Assembly: GCA_029891385.1 (NCBI GenBank)
Contig: CM057230.1
Coordinates: 16,629,372-16,693,371, forward strand
DNA: 64,000 bases
Reading direction: 5' to 3'
From: Erythroxylum novogranatense
Taxonomy: Eukaryota; Streptophyta; Magnoliopsida; Malpighiales; Erythroxylaceae
Positions 23,805-35,900 of the stretch are shown in pieces. Positions within the stretch are counted from its first letter, which is position 1. The number at the start of each line of letters is the position of its first letter. The notes under the pieces are model-generated. The model was not told where the DNA came from and searched no databases. It worked only from the letters and a program-made list of their open reading frames with translations. Both the position numbers and the translations under genes were made by a program.

Positions 23805-26804
23805 TTGCCTCCAATGGCCAAAAGACCTCCATCTTTCGTCCATATGCTTTCATGCATTTGCTTCCTGTTCATGTCAACTTTCCCGCCTTCTTTCTCTCTG
23901 TCTGTTGAAACCAGGGCCTTGCTTCAGTTTAAAACCCAGCTCCAGGACCCTGTGAATATGGTTTCTTGGAAAGAATCAGAATCTCCGTGCATGTTCTCGG
24001 GGATCACTTGTGATCCGGTTACAGGCAGAGTGACTGCAATCTCACTTGAAAACAAGTCCCTCTCAGGTGAGATTTCACCATCTATTGCTCAACTTGAGAG
24101 ACTTGATACTCTATGGTTACCTTCTAATCACATTTCTGGGAAGCTGCCTTATCAACTCAGTAATTTTAGTAATCTTAGAGTTTTGAATCTGACGGGTAAC
24201 GGATTGGTGGGCGTCATACCTGACCTGTCTATGTTGAAAATGTTGGAGCATCTCGACTTGTCAGGTAACTTCTTTACTGGTGGGTTTCCCAACTGGGTAG
24301 GAAATTTAACTGGACTGGTTGGACTTGGTTTGGCGCGAAATGAATTTGATGAAGGTGAGATCCCTGATGCCATTGGAAATTTGAGGAACCTGTCTCGTCT
24401 CGCTCTGTCACGATGCAATTTGAGAGGAGAGATTCCTGAATCCATATTTGAGCTGAAGGAGTTGGATATGCTGGATATTTCAGGGAACAAGATCTCTGGG
24501 AAATTCCCAAAATCAATTTCCAAATTGCATAAGCTTACCAAGATTGAGCTATTTGCAAACAATCTGACCGGCGAGCTCCCTTCAGAACTTGCACAGCTGA
24601 CCCTGTTGCGTGAAATTGACATATCTTCAAATCAACTGTATGGGAAACTGCCTGAGGGAATTGGCAATTTGAAGAACTTGAAGGTTTTTCAGTTGTATGA
24701 AAACAATTTCTCGGGCCAACTTCCTGCTGGTTTCGGAGAAATGCGTCATCTTGACGTATTCTCAATCTACAGAAACAGCTTTTCCGGCCAGTTCCCAGCA
24801 AATTTGGGTAGATTCTCTCCATTGAACACTTTGGACATATCTGAGAACCAATTTTCGGGTGATTTCCCAAAATTCTTCTGTGAAAATGGGAAGTTAGAGC
24901 TGTTGCTTGCTCTGCAGAACAATTTCTCTGGGAAGTTTCCAGACTCTTATACTCGGTGCAAAACTTTGAAACGGTTCAGAATCAGTGGAAACCTTATTTC
25001 TGGTATGATTCCTGATGAAGTTTGGGCACTCCCACTTGCCAATGTCATTGATGTTAGTGATAACAATTTCACTGGAGGTATATCCCCTAAAATTGGTACA
25101 TCAACCAGCTTAACTGAATTGCATCTTCAGAACAATAATTTTTCAGGTCCCCTCCCACCAGAACTGGGCAAACTGACGGATTTACAGAAGCTTTACTTGT
25201 CTAACAATAGTTTCTCAGGCCTACTACCTTCCCAAATTGGTAGTCTAAAGCAGTTACGGTCCTTGCTTTTGGAAGGAAATTTATTGACAGGAAGCATACC
25301 ATCAGACCTGGGGAATTGTTCCTGTTTAGAGGAGATGAATCTCGCTTTGAATTCCTTCGGTGGTCATATTCCGCCTTCTTTTTCACATATTAGCTCTTTG
25401 AACTCTCTGAATCTTTCCCGGAATAAACTAACCGGTTTTATTCCGGAAGGTTTGGATGAGTTGAAGCTAAGTTTCATTGATTTGTCTGAAAATAAGCTGT
25501 CAGGAAGAATCCCAAATGTTCTCTTGACGATTGGTGGAGTTGGAGCTTTTCTCGGGAACAAGGATCTTTGTATTGAAAATGATTCCCGAACACTTCGAAA
25601 CACAGATATGCAAGTTTGCACGGGCAAACAAAGCCAGAAAAGAGATTCTAATGAAAGGCTGATCATATTCTCTATCATAGCATCCACCTTGATCTTCGTT
25701 TTAGCTGGGTTTCTGCTTATGAACTACAGAAAATTAAAGCATCAGATTGACTTGGAAAGCATTTTGGAAGAGGAAGGAGATGCGAAATGGAAACTTTCCA
25801 TTTTCCACCAACTAGATATCGATGCAGATGAAATCTGCAACCTGAAAGAGGAGAACTTGATCAGAAGTGGTGGAACAGGAAAAGTGTACAGGTTGGAGCT
25901 AAAGAAAAATGGATGTACAGTAGCTGTAAAGCAGTTATGGAGAGGAGATGGTCTGAAGGTTTTGACTGCAGAAATGGAAATTCTAGGGAAGATAAGGCAC
26001 AGAAATATATTGAAGCTTTATGCTTGTTTACTCAAAGGAAAATCTAGCCTTTTGGTATTGGAGTACATGCCAAATGGTAATCTGTTTCAAGCACTTCACA
26101 GACAGATCGAAAGTGGGGAGCCTGGATTGGATTGGTATCGGAGGTATAAAATTGCTACAGGAGCTGCAAAAGGAATTGCATATCTGCACCATCACTGCTC
26201 ACCACCTATTATTCATAGAGATATAAAGTCAAGCAACATTTTACTTGATGAGGATTATGAACCCAAAATTTGTGATTTCGGGATTGCAAAGCTTGCAGAG
26301 ATGAATGATGCTGGGTGGTGTGATAATAGCCATCTTGCTGGAACTCATGGATATATTGCTCCTGGTAAGTAAATAAATACATGTAATCTGACATCTTTTT
26401 CTGAATCATTTCATCACACTCTGAGCAAGAACAGTCTTTAAATTATACTTCTTCCTTCCTAACTTGTACATGCAGAGATGGCCTACACTCTCAAGGTGAC
26501 TGAAAAGTGTGACGTGTATAGCTTCGGTGTTGTGCTGCTCGAGTTAGTGACAGGGAAGAGACCAATTGAAGAGGATTATGAAGAAGGGAAACACATTGTA
26601 CACTGGGCTTTAGCTCATGTCATTGATGGAGAAAATGCCATAAAGCAGCTTCTAGACAAAAAGATTGCTTCTGAAAGTGTTCAAGATGGCATGATCAAAG
26701 TATTAAAGATTGCAATCCTTTGCACTGCAAAGCTTCCAAGCTTGCGTCCCACCATGAGAGAGGTGGTGAAGATGCTTGTTGATGCTGATCCTTTCCCTTT
26801 ATAG
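23805..26804 (+). CDS. CEPR2: LRR receptor-like kinase, CEPR2-like (subfamily XI)
   Basis: Two exons, 23805-26364 and 26476-26804, join at GT-AG to restore APE in the kinase activation segment and give 962 residues. The order is signal peptide (residues 1-32; M4 is an alternative start), Cys-pair N-cap ([12 protein letters not shown]), about 20 LRRs to residue 600, transmembrane helix at about 619-641, and kinase about 680-960. K709 in VAVKQLW, HRD at 804-806 and DFG at 824-826 are present, so the kinase looks active. Blocks such as [31 protein letters not shown] and the C-terminal [17 protein letters not shown] fit Arabidopsis CEPR2, which with CEPR1 perceives C-terminally encoded peptides in nitrogen and root signalling. 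The single intron inside the kinase is typical of subfamily XI. No lesions are seen. Orthology versus a close paralogue is not proven. Confidence 0.9.
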
Positions 26805-27985
26805 TATGAAGACATCAACTGTGGCCATTGTACTATCTTCATAAGAAGTAATCACTTGGTTGAAGACAGCATTTTTAGCAAGTAATAACAGTACATCGTA
26901 AAATTAAAAATGAACACTTTTTGGTGGAAAGTGAATAGCCGAGAAGTCAAAATCTTCTAGATAATCTTCTTATAATCACGGTCCATTTGTTGAATTTAGA
27001 ATGATGATCATTAGAACAATCCTTACCTCCTGTGTTGCTTAAAGTCTTAAACAAGGAACTGCAGATTTTAACTTTTAATCCTGATAACGTAATGCTTACA
27101 ACAAAATAAGCATAAATTGAAGAATAACACGTGGAAGTCTTTGTGACCGAGTCTTAGAAAGGAACAGAAAAGGAGGAATCTACGTAAAAAGCAAGACAAT
27201 GACATCGAATGTAAATTAAATTTCAAACTTCAAATTTAAGGGGCGTAGGATAGGTACAGTCACCGTGTGATTTTAACGTTTGATTTAAATTACACTGTAA
27301 GTAATAATTACAAATTATTTCGAAAAAAAGAGAATAAATCAGATATTTAATTTTTGTTAACTAATTTTATCTTATTTTATTAATTTTATTTGTACATTTA
27401 TGTAAGTTTTATATAAATACTCGAATAAAATTAAATAGAATATAATTTAAAAAAGTAAAAACAAGACATGGAAGATATCTTATCAATTATGATAAAGAGA
27501 CAAGATCAAGTATGACTGTCTGAACTAGTTTGACTGGTCATAAAATATGAGGCAGTCAAGGCGTGGACCTGGCATAGTTGACTTGGTTAATATAATTGGA
27601 ATAATTCTTCTTTTTCTCTTTTTAATGGACATTATTAATCTTGATATTGAATTTATATAACTAAATTAAGATAACATTTACATAAATTCGAGTTCTATTC
27701 AAATTGGACAGCTTAAGTTTGAGTTTGAATCTAGTCTAAAATTAAAAAATAAAAATAATTTGAGCCTATCAATCTTTATTTTTTTGAAGAAAATGTATTT
27801 ATTTATTGAGACGAAACAATATCACAATTTAGAGTATCTAGCAAAAAACATGTGGTATATCTCAATTAAACCTATTGGGATATCTAGTAGCTGATTTAGA
27901 TAACAAGTAGGTTACCATATTTATATGCCTTGGAATTTATTTAAATGTAGAGAATTGGAAAATACATGTTGTTAATTTGCATTTT
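26805..27985. other. Intergenic, downstream of the CEPR2-like gene
   Basis: The first 150-200 bases are the likely 3' UTR. The rest is AT-rich with no coding signal, RNA gene or clear transposon end. Confidence 0.5.
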
Positions 27986-27989
27986 TTAG

Positions 27990-28560
27990 TATCACTTCCA
28001 ACTAATTGATGTCAGTTCTTGATCTATGGAACTTCTGCACTAACTGAAGACAATCTATTTCTACCTCAACTGACGTGAAGTCAGATTGTATCAACTAAGA
28101 TAAAGCTTCTTTGAATACAATAGCTTTAGTAATAAGATGATTATAATTTGATATAGAAAAACCTGATAGGCATTTAGCAAAGTAACCTCTCTCTCATCTT
28201 ATTATTAAGCTATATGATATAGTCCCGTGATCATATTGAATTGCAGCATCAAAGTTGCACTAAATAGCTCTAATATTTGGGCCTAACCAATAGACAATAG
28301 GTTCATCAGCACTTGTTGGTCCATAATTTTTACTCTTAAATTGGGCATGTTGCCACATTTCAAGAAATCTGATTGAAGAGGCAACAATAACTCTGAGATC
28401 TAATCATTTATTATACCATATTAAAGAATTTCAAGCATTCCACAAATACCACACAAGTAAATAAGCCCGACTTACCACATTTATCTAGCCGCCAAAAGGT
28501 ATTAAAATTCTTTACATAAAAATAAGGTAGCTTCAAACCAATTTTAGTAAAAGAAAAGTA
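27990..28560 (-). mobile_element. LINE-derived RNase H fragment
   Basis: On the minus strand the translation reads VASSIRFLEMWQHAQ, then CNFDAAI, then FAKCLSGFSISNYNHL, AIVFKEALS and SVEVEIDCLQLVQKF. This is the order of the RVT_3-type RNase H that ends plant L1-like ORF2 proteins. Stops interrupt it and no reverse transcriptase is present, so this is a 3'-end fragment of a LINE. Confidence 0.7.
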
Positions 28561-28618
28561 TATTTGCTTAATATAAACAAAATACTTTATAAATTTTACA
28601 CATTTTGTAATGAATTTA

Positions 28619-29262
28619 GGGTATATTTAATTAAGAGTTTATTAATGAAAAGAAATAGAATATAATATTATTTTATCATTTAAAACGAGAGTTTATAATA
28701 TAATAGGATGAAATAAGATAAAACATAAGAGTTATTACATTTCATTATATCCTAAACAACAAAAATAAAAAATCTCCGATTTGTAAAGATGTCGATAGGT
28801 TGGGCCCGGACGGGCCAGGAGTTAGATGACCTGTGGGTCGAAGCTGGCCGACTGACCCATCCTTATTTAAAAAAATTACAAAACAACGTCGTTTTTGTTA
28901 TTCCGGTAGAGCCACAAGATGGCCCGATCTCGGTCTGTGACCTGGTCGGGCCGAATCATTCTAACTCGTGGTCCGGTCAACTTAGGCTAAAATCGAACCT
29001 GACTGCGCGGGTCAAACCAAAAGTATCATTCCTATTGATTTAAGAGGTTTAAAATGGAATATAAAATGATAAATAATATTTTACTATATTATATCATAAA
29101 CTTTTATTCTAAATAATATTTCACTTTATTATATTATGAATTATTTTATCCATCCTAAATAATAATTTTTTAATATTATATTTATTTATATTTTATTTTA
29201 TTATAAATTATTTTACCTGCTCTATTTTATTAAAAACTTTCCGTTCAAACCAAATATAACCC
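28619..29262. mobile_element. Stowaway-like MITE carrying a nested GC-rich MITE
   Basis: The ends GGGTATATTTAATTAAGAG and (inverted) GGGTTATATTTGGTTTGAAC form imperfect terminal inverted repeats, with TA on both outer sides. Inner sequence is AT-rich with TAATATTATTTTA-type arms on both sides of a different insert at 28787-29040. TA duplication fits Tc1/mariner-type MITEs; terminal repeat similarity is modest. Confidence 0.5.
28787..29040. mobile_element. GC-rich MITE nested in the Stowaway-like MITE
   Basis: A sharp change to GC-rich sequence (GTTGGGCCCGGACGGGCC) starts at about 28790 and ends at about 29040, inside an otherwise AT-rich inverted-repeat element. The ends GATGTCGATAGG and (inverted) ATCAATAGGAATGAT are similar. 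It has the same style as the insert at 7127-7302. The 84-residue ORF across it is not credible. Confidence 0.5.
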
Positions 29263-29264
29263 TA

Positions 29265-30612
29265 AGTAAATGCTAATCACCATCAATTTGATGTGGTCAG
29301 CGGTTAACTATTCCATTACGAATCATTGAAACTTCCGGTGTGTCACATTCATGATTTGTTTTTAATTTATAAACCATAACTTATTGGTTTCGGAGGGAAG
29401 TTCTCCAAAAGCGATGCAGCTGGAATTCCACTTTATTTTGATGGCTGAACGTTTAGCATGTGTTCTATACAGTTGAGAACGCTTCCGCAATTACGTAGTT
29501 CGAGGATAGACTAAGTCTCTGATTGGTTGAGGTTATATACGATAAATAAGTATTTTTTCAAATGTAAAAGTTTTTTTAAGTTGTAAAATTAAAAAGTATT
29601 TTTTGAATAGATATAATTTTTTAACGGTTTTAAAAATTCAAATTTAGAGCTTTTCAAAAATTACTTTTCAAGTAAATTTTTAGATCAATTAATGAGTTTA
29701 TTTTTAATTTTTTATCCTTATATTTTGCATATAATTTTCACATTATCCATAAACTCATATTCACATTTATTTTGATATTTATGTAATAATATTTGACTTT
29801 TTATATATATTTATATATATTTATATATTAATTTTACTTATATTATAATCATATATAAAAATTTGGTTAAATATATTTTCATTTATGCTTCGTAGAGTTT
29901 AAAATTATATAATAATTAATATATTGTGATTCTTTAATATATTTTAAATAATATTTATATGCATAAATAATTTTATTATAAAATAAAATATAATTAAAAT
30001 TAATAAAATATTTTTATGTTACCAAACAATTTATTATATGAATCTCTTTTTAAAAAGTTTTTTTTAATTGACTGTCAAACAGTCAACTGACTTTTTAAAA
30101 AGGCTTTTCTAATAAAATCTTTACTGACAAAAGTTCTACAAATAAAATCTCTACTAATATAAAATCCTCCAAATAGGCACTTTGCTTAAAGTTTAACATT
30201 AAATAAACTAGTTTCCTTTCTTAATCTAGTATAGTCTTATGAGCTGGTATACCCAAGAACAGATATAATCCTCGTATAATCTTCTTGATAGGAAACTAAA
30301 CTTATATCCTTTAACTAAGGACTATGGTCGTGGAATAGCACTCTTCAGTTGTTCAAATGTTGAAACGAGTTTCCAAGTATTGACCGCACACGCTCCACAT
30401 GTAATTTCCTTCTCTTAAAGTCCTAGATTTCTTACATCTTGTGATAGGACTTTTCAAAGGACTTGGTCCTTGGTCCTCCCTTACGCGTTCCTTTTCCGCT
30501 TGAATCCCTTTACGCCCTTAAAGCCTGCCTAAAACCATCTCCGACTAGTCAGTCCTACAACAATCCCACCTCTGGAGCACCATGAAATTGCTTCATATCG
30601 CTACCCATTTCT
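29265..30612. other. Intergenic and presumed promoter of the CCR4-like gene
   Basis: 29520-30180 is very AT-rich and holds short inverted stretches (TTTTTAAAAAG types) that suggest decayed MITEs, but no boundaries could be fixed. The 400 bases before 30613 are the likely promoter and 5' UTR. Confidence 0.45.
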
Positions 30613-32958
30613 ATGGATTTTACGTTCTGTAGAACCCTTTCTCTTCTTCTGCTCATATTCACTTTCTTGGTTCCCTTCACTTGCTCTCTTTCAACATTCT
30701 CCATAGCCAATACCTCTAACCACACGGTGGTATGTGCTCTAGTGCGACCTCTAAATAGCCAACGCTCGTCTCTAAATTGTTCAAGCTTTCCCACCGGAAT
30801 TCAGATTCCTGTTAATCTGAATTTTGAGTTTGCTGGGGTAGTTGCTGGGGATGGATTCATGTGCGGCTTAATATCCTTTCCTTCATCTTCCATTAATTCA
30901 ACTATGATTTGCTGGAGATTCTCGACCAACGACACCGGTATGAAGCCCAGACGAATCTACCGAGGCCCTGATATAAGAGAACTAAAGGCCGGTAATTGGC
31001 GTATATGTGGCCTTGTTAATGTCAGTAATGATCTCGAGTGCTGGCAATCGCGTAAGTTCAGCACTGCCGCAGCCCCAAACTTCTCAAACATCGCAGTTAG
31101 TGACGAATTCATTTGCGGGTTGCTGCCAAACGGGACTGTTAAGTGCTTGGGGAATGTTAATAATATCACTGCTCAAGCTCCGACTGGTACTTATAGCTTA
31201 ATTGCAGCTGGGTCTAGATATGCTTGTGTTCTTACTGATGATAATGATATGGAATGTTGGGGACATACGCTGGTTGAAAAGCCACAAGGAAAGTTCTTAT
31301 CAATGGCTCCAGGAGAGAACCGTATCTGCGCGTTGAGAGTGAATGAAACAGTAACCTGTTGGGGGCAGAATAATTTCATTCTGCCGCCAAGTTTGGAAGG
31401 GGAGTACTTTAGCTCTATCGAAGCAAAGAGAGACATTTTCTGCGGAGTTCTGAAGAGCAACTTTTCGTTGTACTGTTGGGGAAATGATAATTTCAACTCA
31501 AATTTCAAGGTGTTTGATAGAGTGGTGCCAGGTCCCTGCAGTACTACTAGTAGTTGTCGTTGCGGTCCAATGACAGGAACTGGCTCATTTTGTCCACAGG
31601 GACAAAGCATATGTGAGCACTGTAAGATTGGCAACTGTACCTTCCCGCCGGTGGATGAGCCACCAAAACAACAGCCATCATGGCCACCCTCTTTGCCCCC
31701 TCAGGGTGATTCAAAGAGTTGCGAATGGAACGGAAAGATGATAGCTTTTCTAGTGGTAGGGTGTGTGGGATCATTGGCTTTGTTACTATTCTCCGCCTTC
31801 TTCGTTTTTAAGTACTGCAAGTGTAGAGGCTGCAGAGTCCACGATTCAGGACGCCTCGACGAAACTGAAACTACACTCGAACTCGAACAAGGCCCAAATC
31901 CACCCGAGAACCCGCAACCCGAACAAGCTTCACCAGTACTTGAGAAGCGACTGAGCCAGTTAGCTAGCATGGGAAATGCAGGTCAACTGGAGGAGTTCCC
32001 GTTGGAACTACTACTAGAAGCCACCAACAACTTCTCCGAAGATCACAAGACTGGAACAGGAAGTTTTGGATCAGTGTATAGAGGGGTATTAGGAGATGGC
32101 CGCGAAGTAGCAATAAAACGAGCTGAAGCATCATGCTCCTCGTCCTACGCAATAGGAACCAGGCGACAAGAAGACAAAGATACTGCCTTTGTCCACGAAC
32201 TCGAATCCTTGTCTCGCCTACATCACAAACATCTCGTACGTCTATTAGGATTCTGCGAAAGCAGCAACGAGCGTATCTTAGTCTACGAGTACATGCATAA
32301 TGGAACCCTCCACGACCATCTCCACAAGCTCCAAAGCTCACCATTAATGACATGGCCTGCGAGAATCAAGCTCGCTCTGGACGCAGCAAGAGGTATAGAG
32401 TACCTTCACGAGTACGCAGTGCCACCAATCATCCACCGTGACATCAAGTCATCAAACATCTTGCTTGACTCAACATGGACCGCCAAAGTATCAGACTTCG
32501 GCCTATCTTTGATGGGTCCGCCGGACGACGAGTCCCACCTCTCGCTCAAAGCGGCCGGTACAGTCGGTTACATGGACCCGGAGTATTACAGACTCCAACA
32601 GTTAACCACAAAGAGCGATGTCTACAGTTTTGGGGTGGTACTGTTGGAACTATTATCTGGGTACAAGGCCATTCATAGAAACGAGAACGGAGTTCCAAGG
32701 AACGTGGTGGATTTTGTGGTGCCTTACATTGTACAAGACGAGATACACCGAGTCTTGGACCGGAGAGTGCCGCCTCCAACGCCGTTCGAGATAGAAGCGG
32801 TGGCGTATATAGGATACTTGGCGGCGGACTGCGTGACGTTAGAAGGAAGAGATAGACCGCCGATGACGGAGGTTGTAAATAGCTTAGAGAGAGCACTGGC
32901 GGCGTGTTTGGTGGATCCGACGTCGTTGTCTCGTTCCAACACCGAGTCTTCCACGTAG
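30613..32958 (+). CDS. CCR4: CRINKLY4-related receptor-like kinase (CCR4-like)
   Basis: Intronless 781-residue receptor kinase. Residues 1-26 are a signal peptide. The ectodomain carries crinkly-type repeats, each with a Cys-Trp-Gly-like core (ECWQSR, VKCLGN, MECWGH, VTCWGQNN, YCWGND), then a short Cys-rich TNFR-like section at about 305-345. A transmembrane helix is at about 376-398 and the kinase at about 460-745, with K502, HRD 608-610 and DFG 628-630. The kinase keeps the catalytic residues. A proline/glutamine-rich juxtamembrane segment follows the membrane span. The family is the plant CRINKLY4/ACR4 group; lack of introns and the convergent AMK2 neighbour match the Arabidopsis CCR4 locus. 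From 31853 onward this gene is the source of the kinase tail of the chimera at 56 kb. The ATG context (ctATGGA) is good. Confidence 0.9.
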   Translation: MDFTFCRTLSLLLLIFTFLVPFTCSLSTFSIANTSNHTVVCALVRPLNSQRSSLNCSSFPTGIQIPVNLNFEFAGVVAGDGFMCGLISFPSSSINSTMICWRFSTNDTGMKPRRIYRGPDIRELKAGNWRICGLVNVSNDLECWQSRKFSTAAAPNFSNIAVSDEFICGLLPNGTVKCLGNVNNITAQAPTGTYSLIAAGSRYACVLTDDNDMECWGHTLVEKPQGKFLSMAPGENRICALRVNETVTCWGQNNFILPPSLEGEYFSSIEAKRDIFCGVLKSNFSLYCWGNDNFNSNFKVFDRVVPGPCSTTSSCRCGPMTGTGSFCPQGQSICEHCKIGNCTFPPVDEPPKQQPSWPPSLPPQGDSKSCEWNGKMIAFLVVGCVGSLALLLFSAFFVFKYCKCRGCRVHDSGRLDETETTLELEQGPNPPENPQPEQASPVLEKRLSQLASMGNAGQLEEFPLELLLEATNNFSEDHKTGTGSFGSVYRGVLGDGREVAIKRAEASCSSSYAIGTRRQEDKDTAFVHELESLSRLHHKHLVRLLGFCESSNERILVYEYMHNGTLHDHLHKLQSSPLMTWPARIKLALDAARGIEYLHEYAVPPIIHRDIKSSNILLDSTWTAKVSDFGLSLMGPPDDESHLSLKAAGTVGYMDPEYYRLQQLTTKSDVYSFGVVLLELLSGYKAIHRNENGVPRNVVDFVVPYIVQDEIHRVLDRRVPPPTPFEIEAVAYIGYLAADCVTLEGRDRPPMTEVVNSLERALAACLVDPTSLSRSNTESST

Positions 32959-35900
32959 TTGGTGCTTCCTTGCTGTCAATAACGAACACCGACCGAGCGA
33001 GCGGGCCCTGAGAATCGGCCAACCATTTTTGTTGTGAAGGGGTCCTACCACCCCCACCAAGTTTTCTTTATTTATACATATGACACGTGGCATGTTGAAT
33101 AGTCTATTCTTTTTCTGTTATTTATCTATTGAGTTTAGGGCGGGAGACAAAAGTTGTATGATAAGAAGATGATCCTGCCCTACCCTACCCTTGTGCACAG
33201 CTCATGGATTTGTACATTCAATTGTTTGTTCTTTCAATTGATTTCACTTTAATTCAGTTTGCCAAGTCAAAATGGGACGGAAATTCAACTTTGTGATGCC
33301 AAGAAACCTTAACTACAATTTTTCAATCAATTAATGATAAATTTTAGTTAAGACCAAGTTTAATTTGTTAATGTTGAAATGGTCAGGAGTCGGGACTCCA
33401 GCAGTCCAGCGTGCTTTTCTTGTTCAGTTCGACTTAATTTTCAAGGCTTTTTGTCTGGAACTTTTCAAAATCAACGGACATAGCAGAGAAAGGTGTTGGT
33501 CAAACTTCCGTGTCGGCTGAGATTGGAACGTGTCCGTTGCCTTGTCCAACAAGTGGCCATCGCCTTGAAGATGATGATATCTAATTATTGAGTTTCATGT
33601 GGGATTATATTTTCAATATTCAATCCTGATACCATAGCTTCAGTATCTTTTTGGAAATTCGATATATATTATATAGAATAATAAGAAATGATTCACCAAT
33701 GAATATCCTCTTGACTAGGCATGGCCTCCAGGTTTTACAGAAACTGATGCTGAAAGCAGTTAGTTGGAGTCCATGATGGCTTTTTCTGTTTTCATGGAGT
33801 AAATGATGGTATGGTCTTGGTGATGAAGTGTGAAAATGGGCAAGTGGGCACTTGCGGCTAACCATATTTCAGTCTGAATATAAAGGCCAATACAAGCATC
33901 TGTATGAACTTGCGCTTCCCAGAATCAGCTTCCACAAGTGTTGATGATTATACAGAAGGAAAACCAGATTCGCCAGATTCTTCTATTATTGCTTTCACAT
34001 CTTAAAACCAATGGTAAGCTATACAAACATGTAATAATGATCAATGTACAGCTTCTTGTGTCGAAAAGTACAACTAACTCTATACCATAAAGGTACCAAC
34101 GACCATTATCAAGTTCACACATTAGCTTTCCACCTTCCCTTTTCCTACTTCTGTATCTATGCAGCCAGAGAGGCCTCTTTCCTACTCTCAAGCAATTTTG
34201 TCAATGCATCGTCGATTTGGGCAAATGCTTCATCTATCCCTACATTGCCATTGACCTGCACACAAGAGAAGTGGTCCCAATATTTAGAGTTTTCCAACGT
34301 TTTGACAATGAAAGAAGAGAATCCGTCAAATTTTAAAGAAGAAACCCGCATTGCCAACCAATCACATATCTTCCTACACCGATCTTTCCTGTGCTACCAG
34401 ATTTTTCATGAATGTGCACCTTACTTAAACACATAGTTCATAAAGCTAGTTAATGCATACATTAAGGTCCTGCTGACTTAATCATACTGATTTGGTGGAA
34501 TATGGTTCTATTGATCGCATCTAGATGTTAATTGACCAGTCAGTGTCGTTTGGAATCAAAGCCATAAGCAGAATCAGAAGGGCCAAGAAGAATGGGGAAA
34601 GAAGCTAAAAGTCCTATCTCAATCATATTTGATAATTTTCAATCAATTAACTGCACTTTTTGTTCAAGTTTGACCAAATATTTGAGTTGAAAAGAAGAAA
34701 AAGAAACAAGATATAAATTTATTTAACAGTCGTATCTTAATTCATTGACTGGTCTATGCCGTTGAAGAGCTACTTCATAGTTCAAAGCTCCCCTCAGACA
34801 TTTGTGCCTTAAGATTGGCACAGGACGGCTTCTAATAATCCATGTGACTCTGATGACACACATTAACTTAACACCTTCAACAAGAAAATATCAGGCAAAT
34901 ATTAGCTTAAAAGTTCCTATAACCACAATCAATCACTTTCTATCAGAAAGAGTTTTCGGTGGTTAGCTAAATATTGGAACCTATACGTAATTCCCTCATG
35001 GCCCATAGACTTACAACTTGTTAGTTACTCTTACAAGTGCCTTGCCATCCCCCCAGTATCAAGCCTCTACCAGTTTCCCCTGATAAGCTTGTAAGCAACA
35101 TAATGTAACTGTCAAACTAATGGTTCATCTATTTAACACAATGTGTCTTCCAAATTTAGCAACCATGTCCCATCAAGTTCTATACAGCTACTTGGAGCAT
35201 TTACTAGCGGCATCACTGCCAACTTAATCAAGGCTCATGCCCAGAGTCATAAACTTTGCAAAAAGTATCAAACTTGACATAACTCATTTCAAGAAAAAGA
35301 GAGACAGAGAGAGAGAGGGAGGGAAAAAGAGGAGCTAGAAAATATGTTCCATGCCTTCAATGTAATGTCTTCGTACAAAGAAAGTATTGCTTCCATATTG
35401 TGGTGATGAGTTTGCAATCGCAACTTCACCTGTAAAAAGCCATTTCAAGGTGGAAACATGAAGTTATCACTTTATTGCTGCAAACAAATGTCGTGGGAAG
35501 ATAGTCTTATGAATTTAAAAAAATAAATAAATATTGGTTTAGAATGTGCCTTCTCTTCAGTATCATCAAAACGTTGTGTAAGCCTGGCAGCTATTTCTTC
35601 AGTCTCGGGTGGAGAATACTTCAAGTGGTATATCTTCCCAGTTACAGGGTCTAATCTACGTCCAACCACCCTCTCAACAAGAATCTCTTCAGGGACCTGA
35701 AGAAGGTGCAAAAGTTCAAGCAAGATATTTTGAAATGGTTACACTCCGTTAATCCTAATTAAATGAATCTCTTTCTTAATTCCATTACTGACAGCTCCTG
35801 AAGAAAATGAAGGAAGAGGCATCAGTGAAGCATGTTGATACATGACAACTATTTCATCTGGAACCAGCTCTCCTTTCTCCATGTGTTCCTTTGCTCGCTT

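Noticed and set aside
33620..33865. 81-residue minus ORF that is conserved at 59179-59418
   Set aside because: Conservation is explained by the segmental duplication; no start context, motif or domain supports a gene.
34044..34436. 130-residue plus ORF, also present in copy B
   Set aside because: It is antisense to AMK2 exon 7 and its 3' flank, and is shared only through the duplication.
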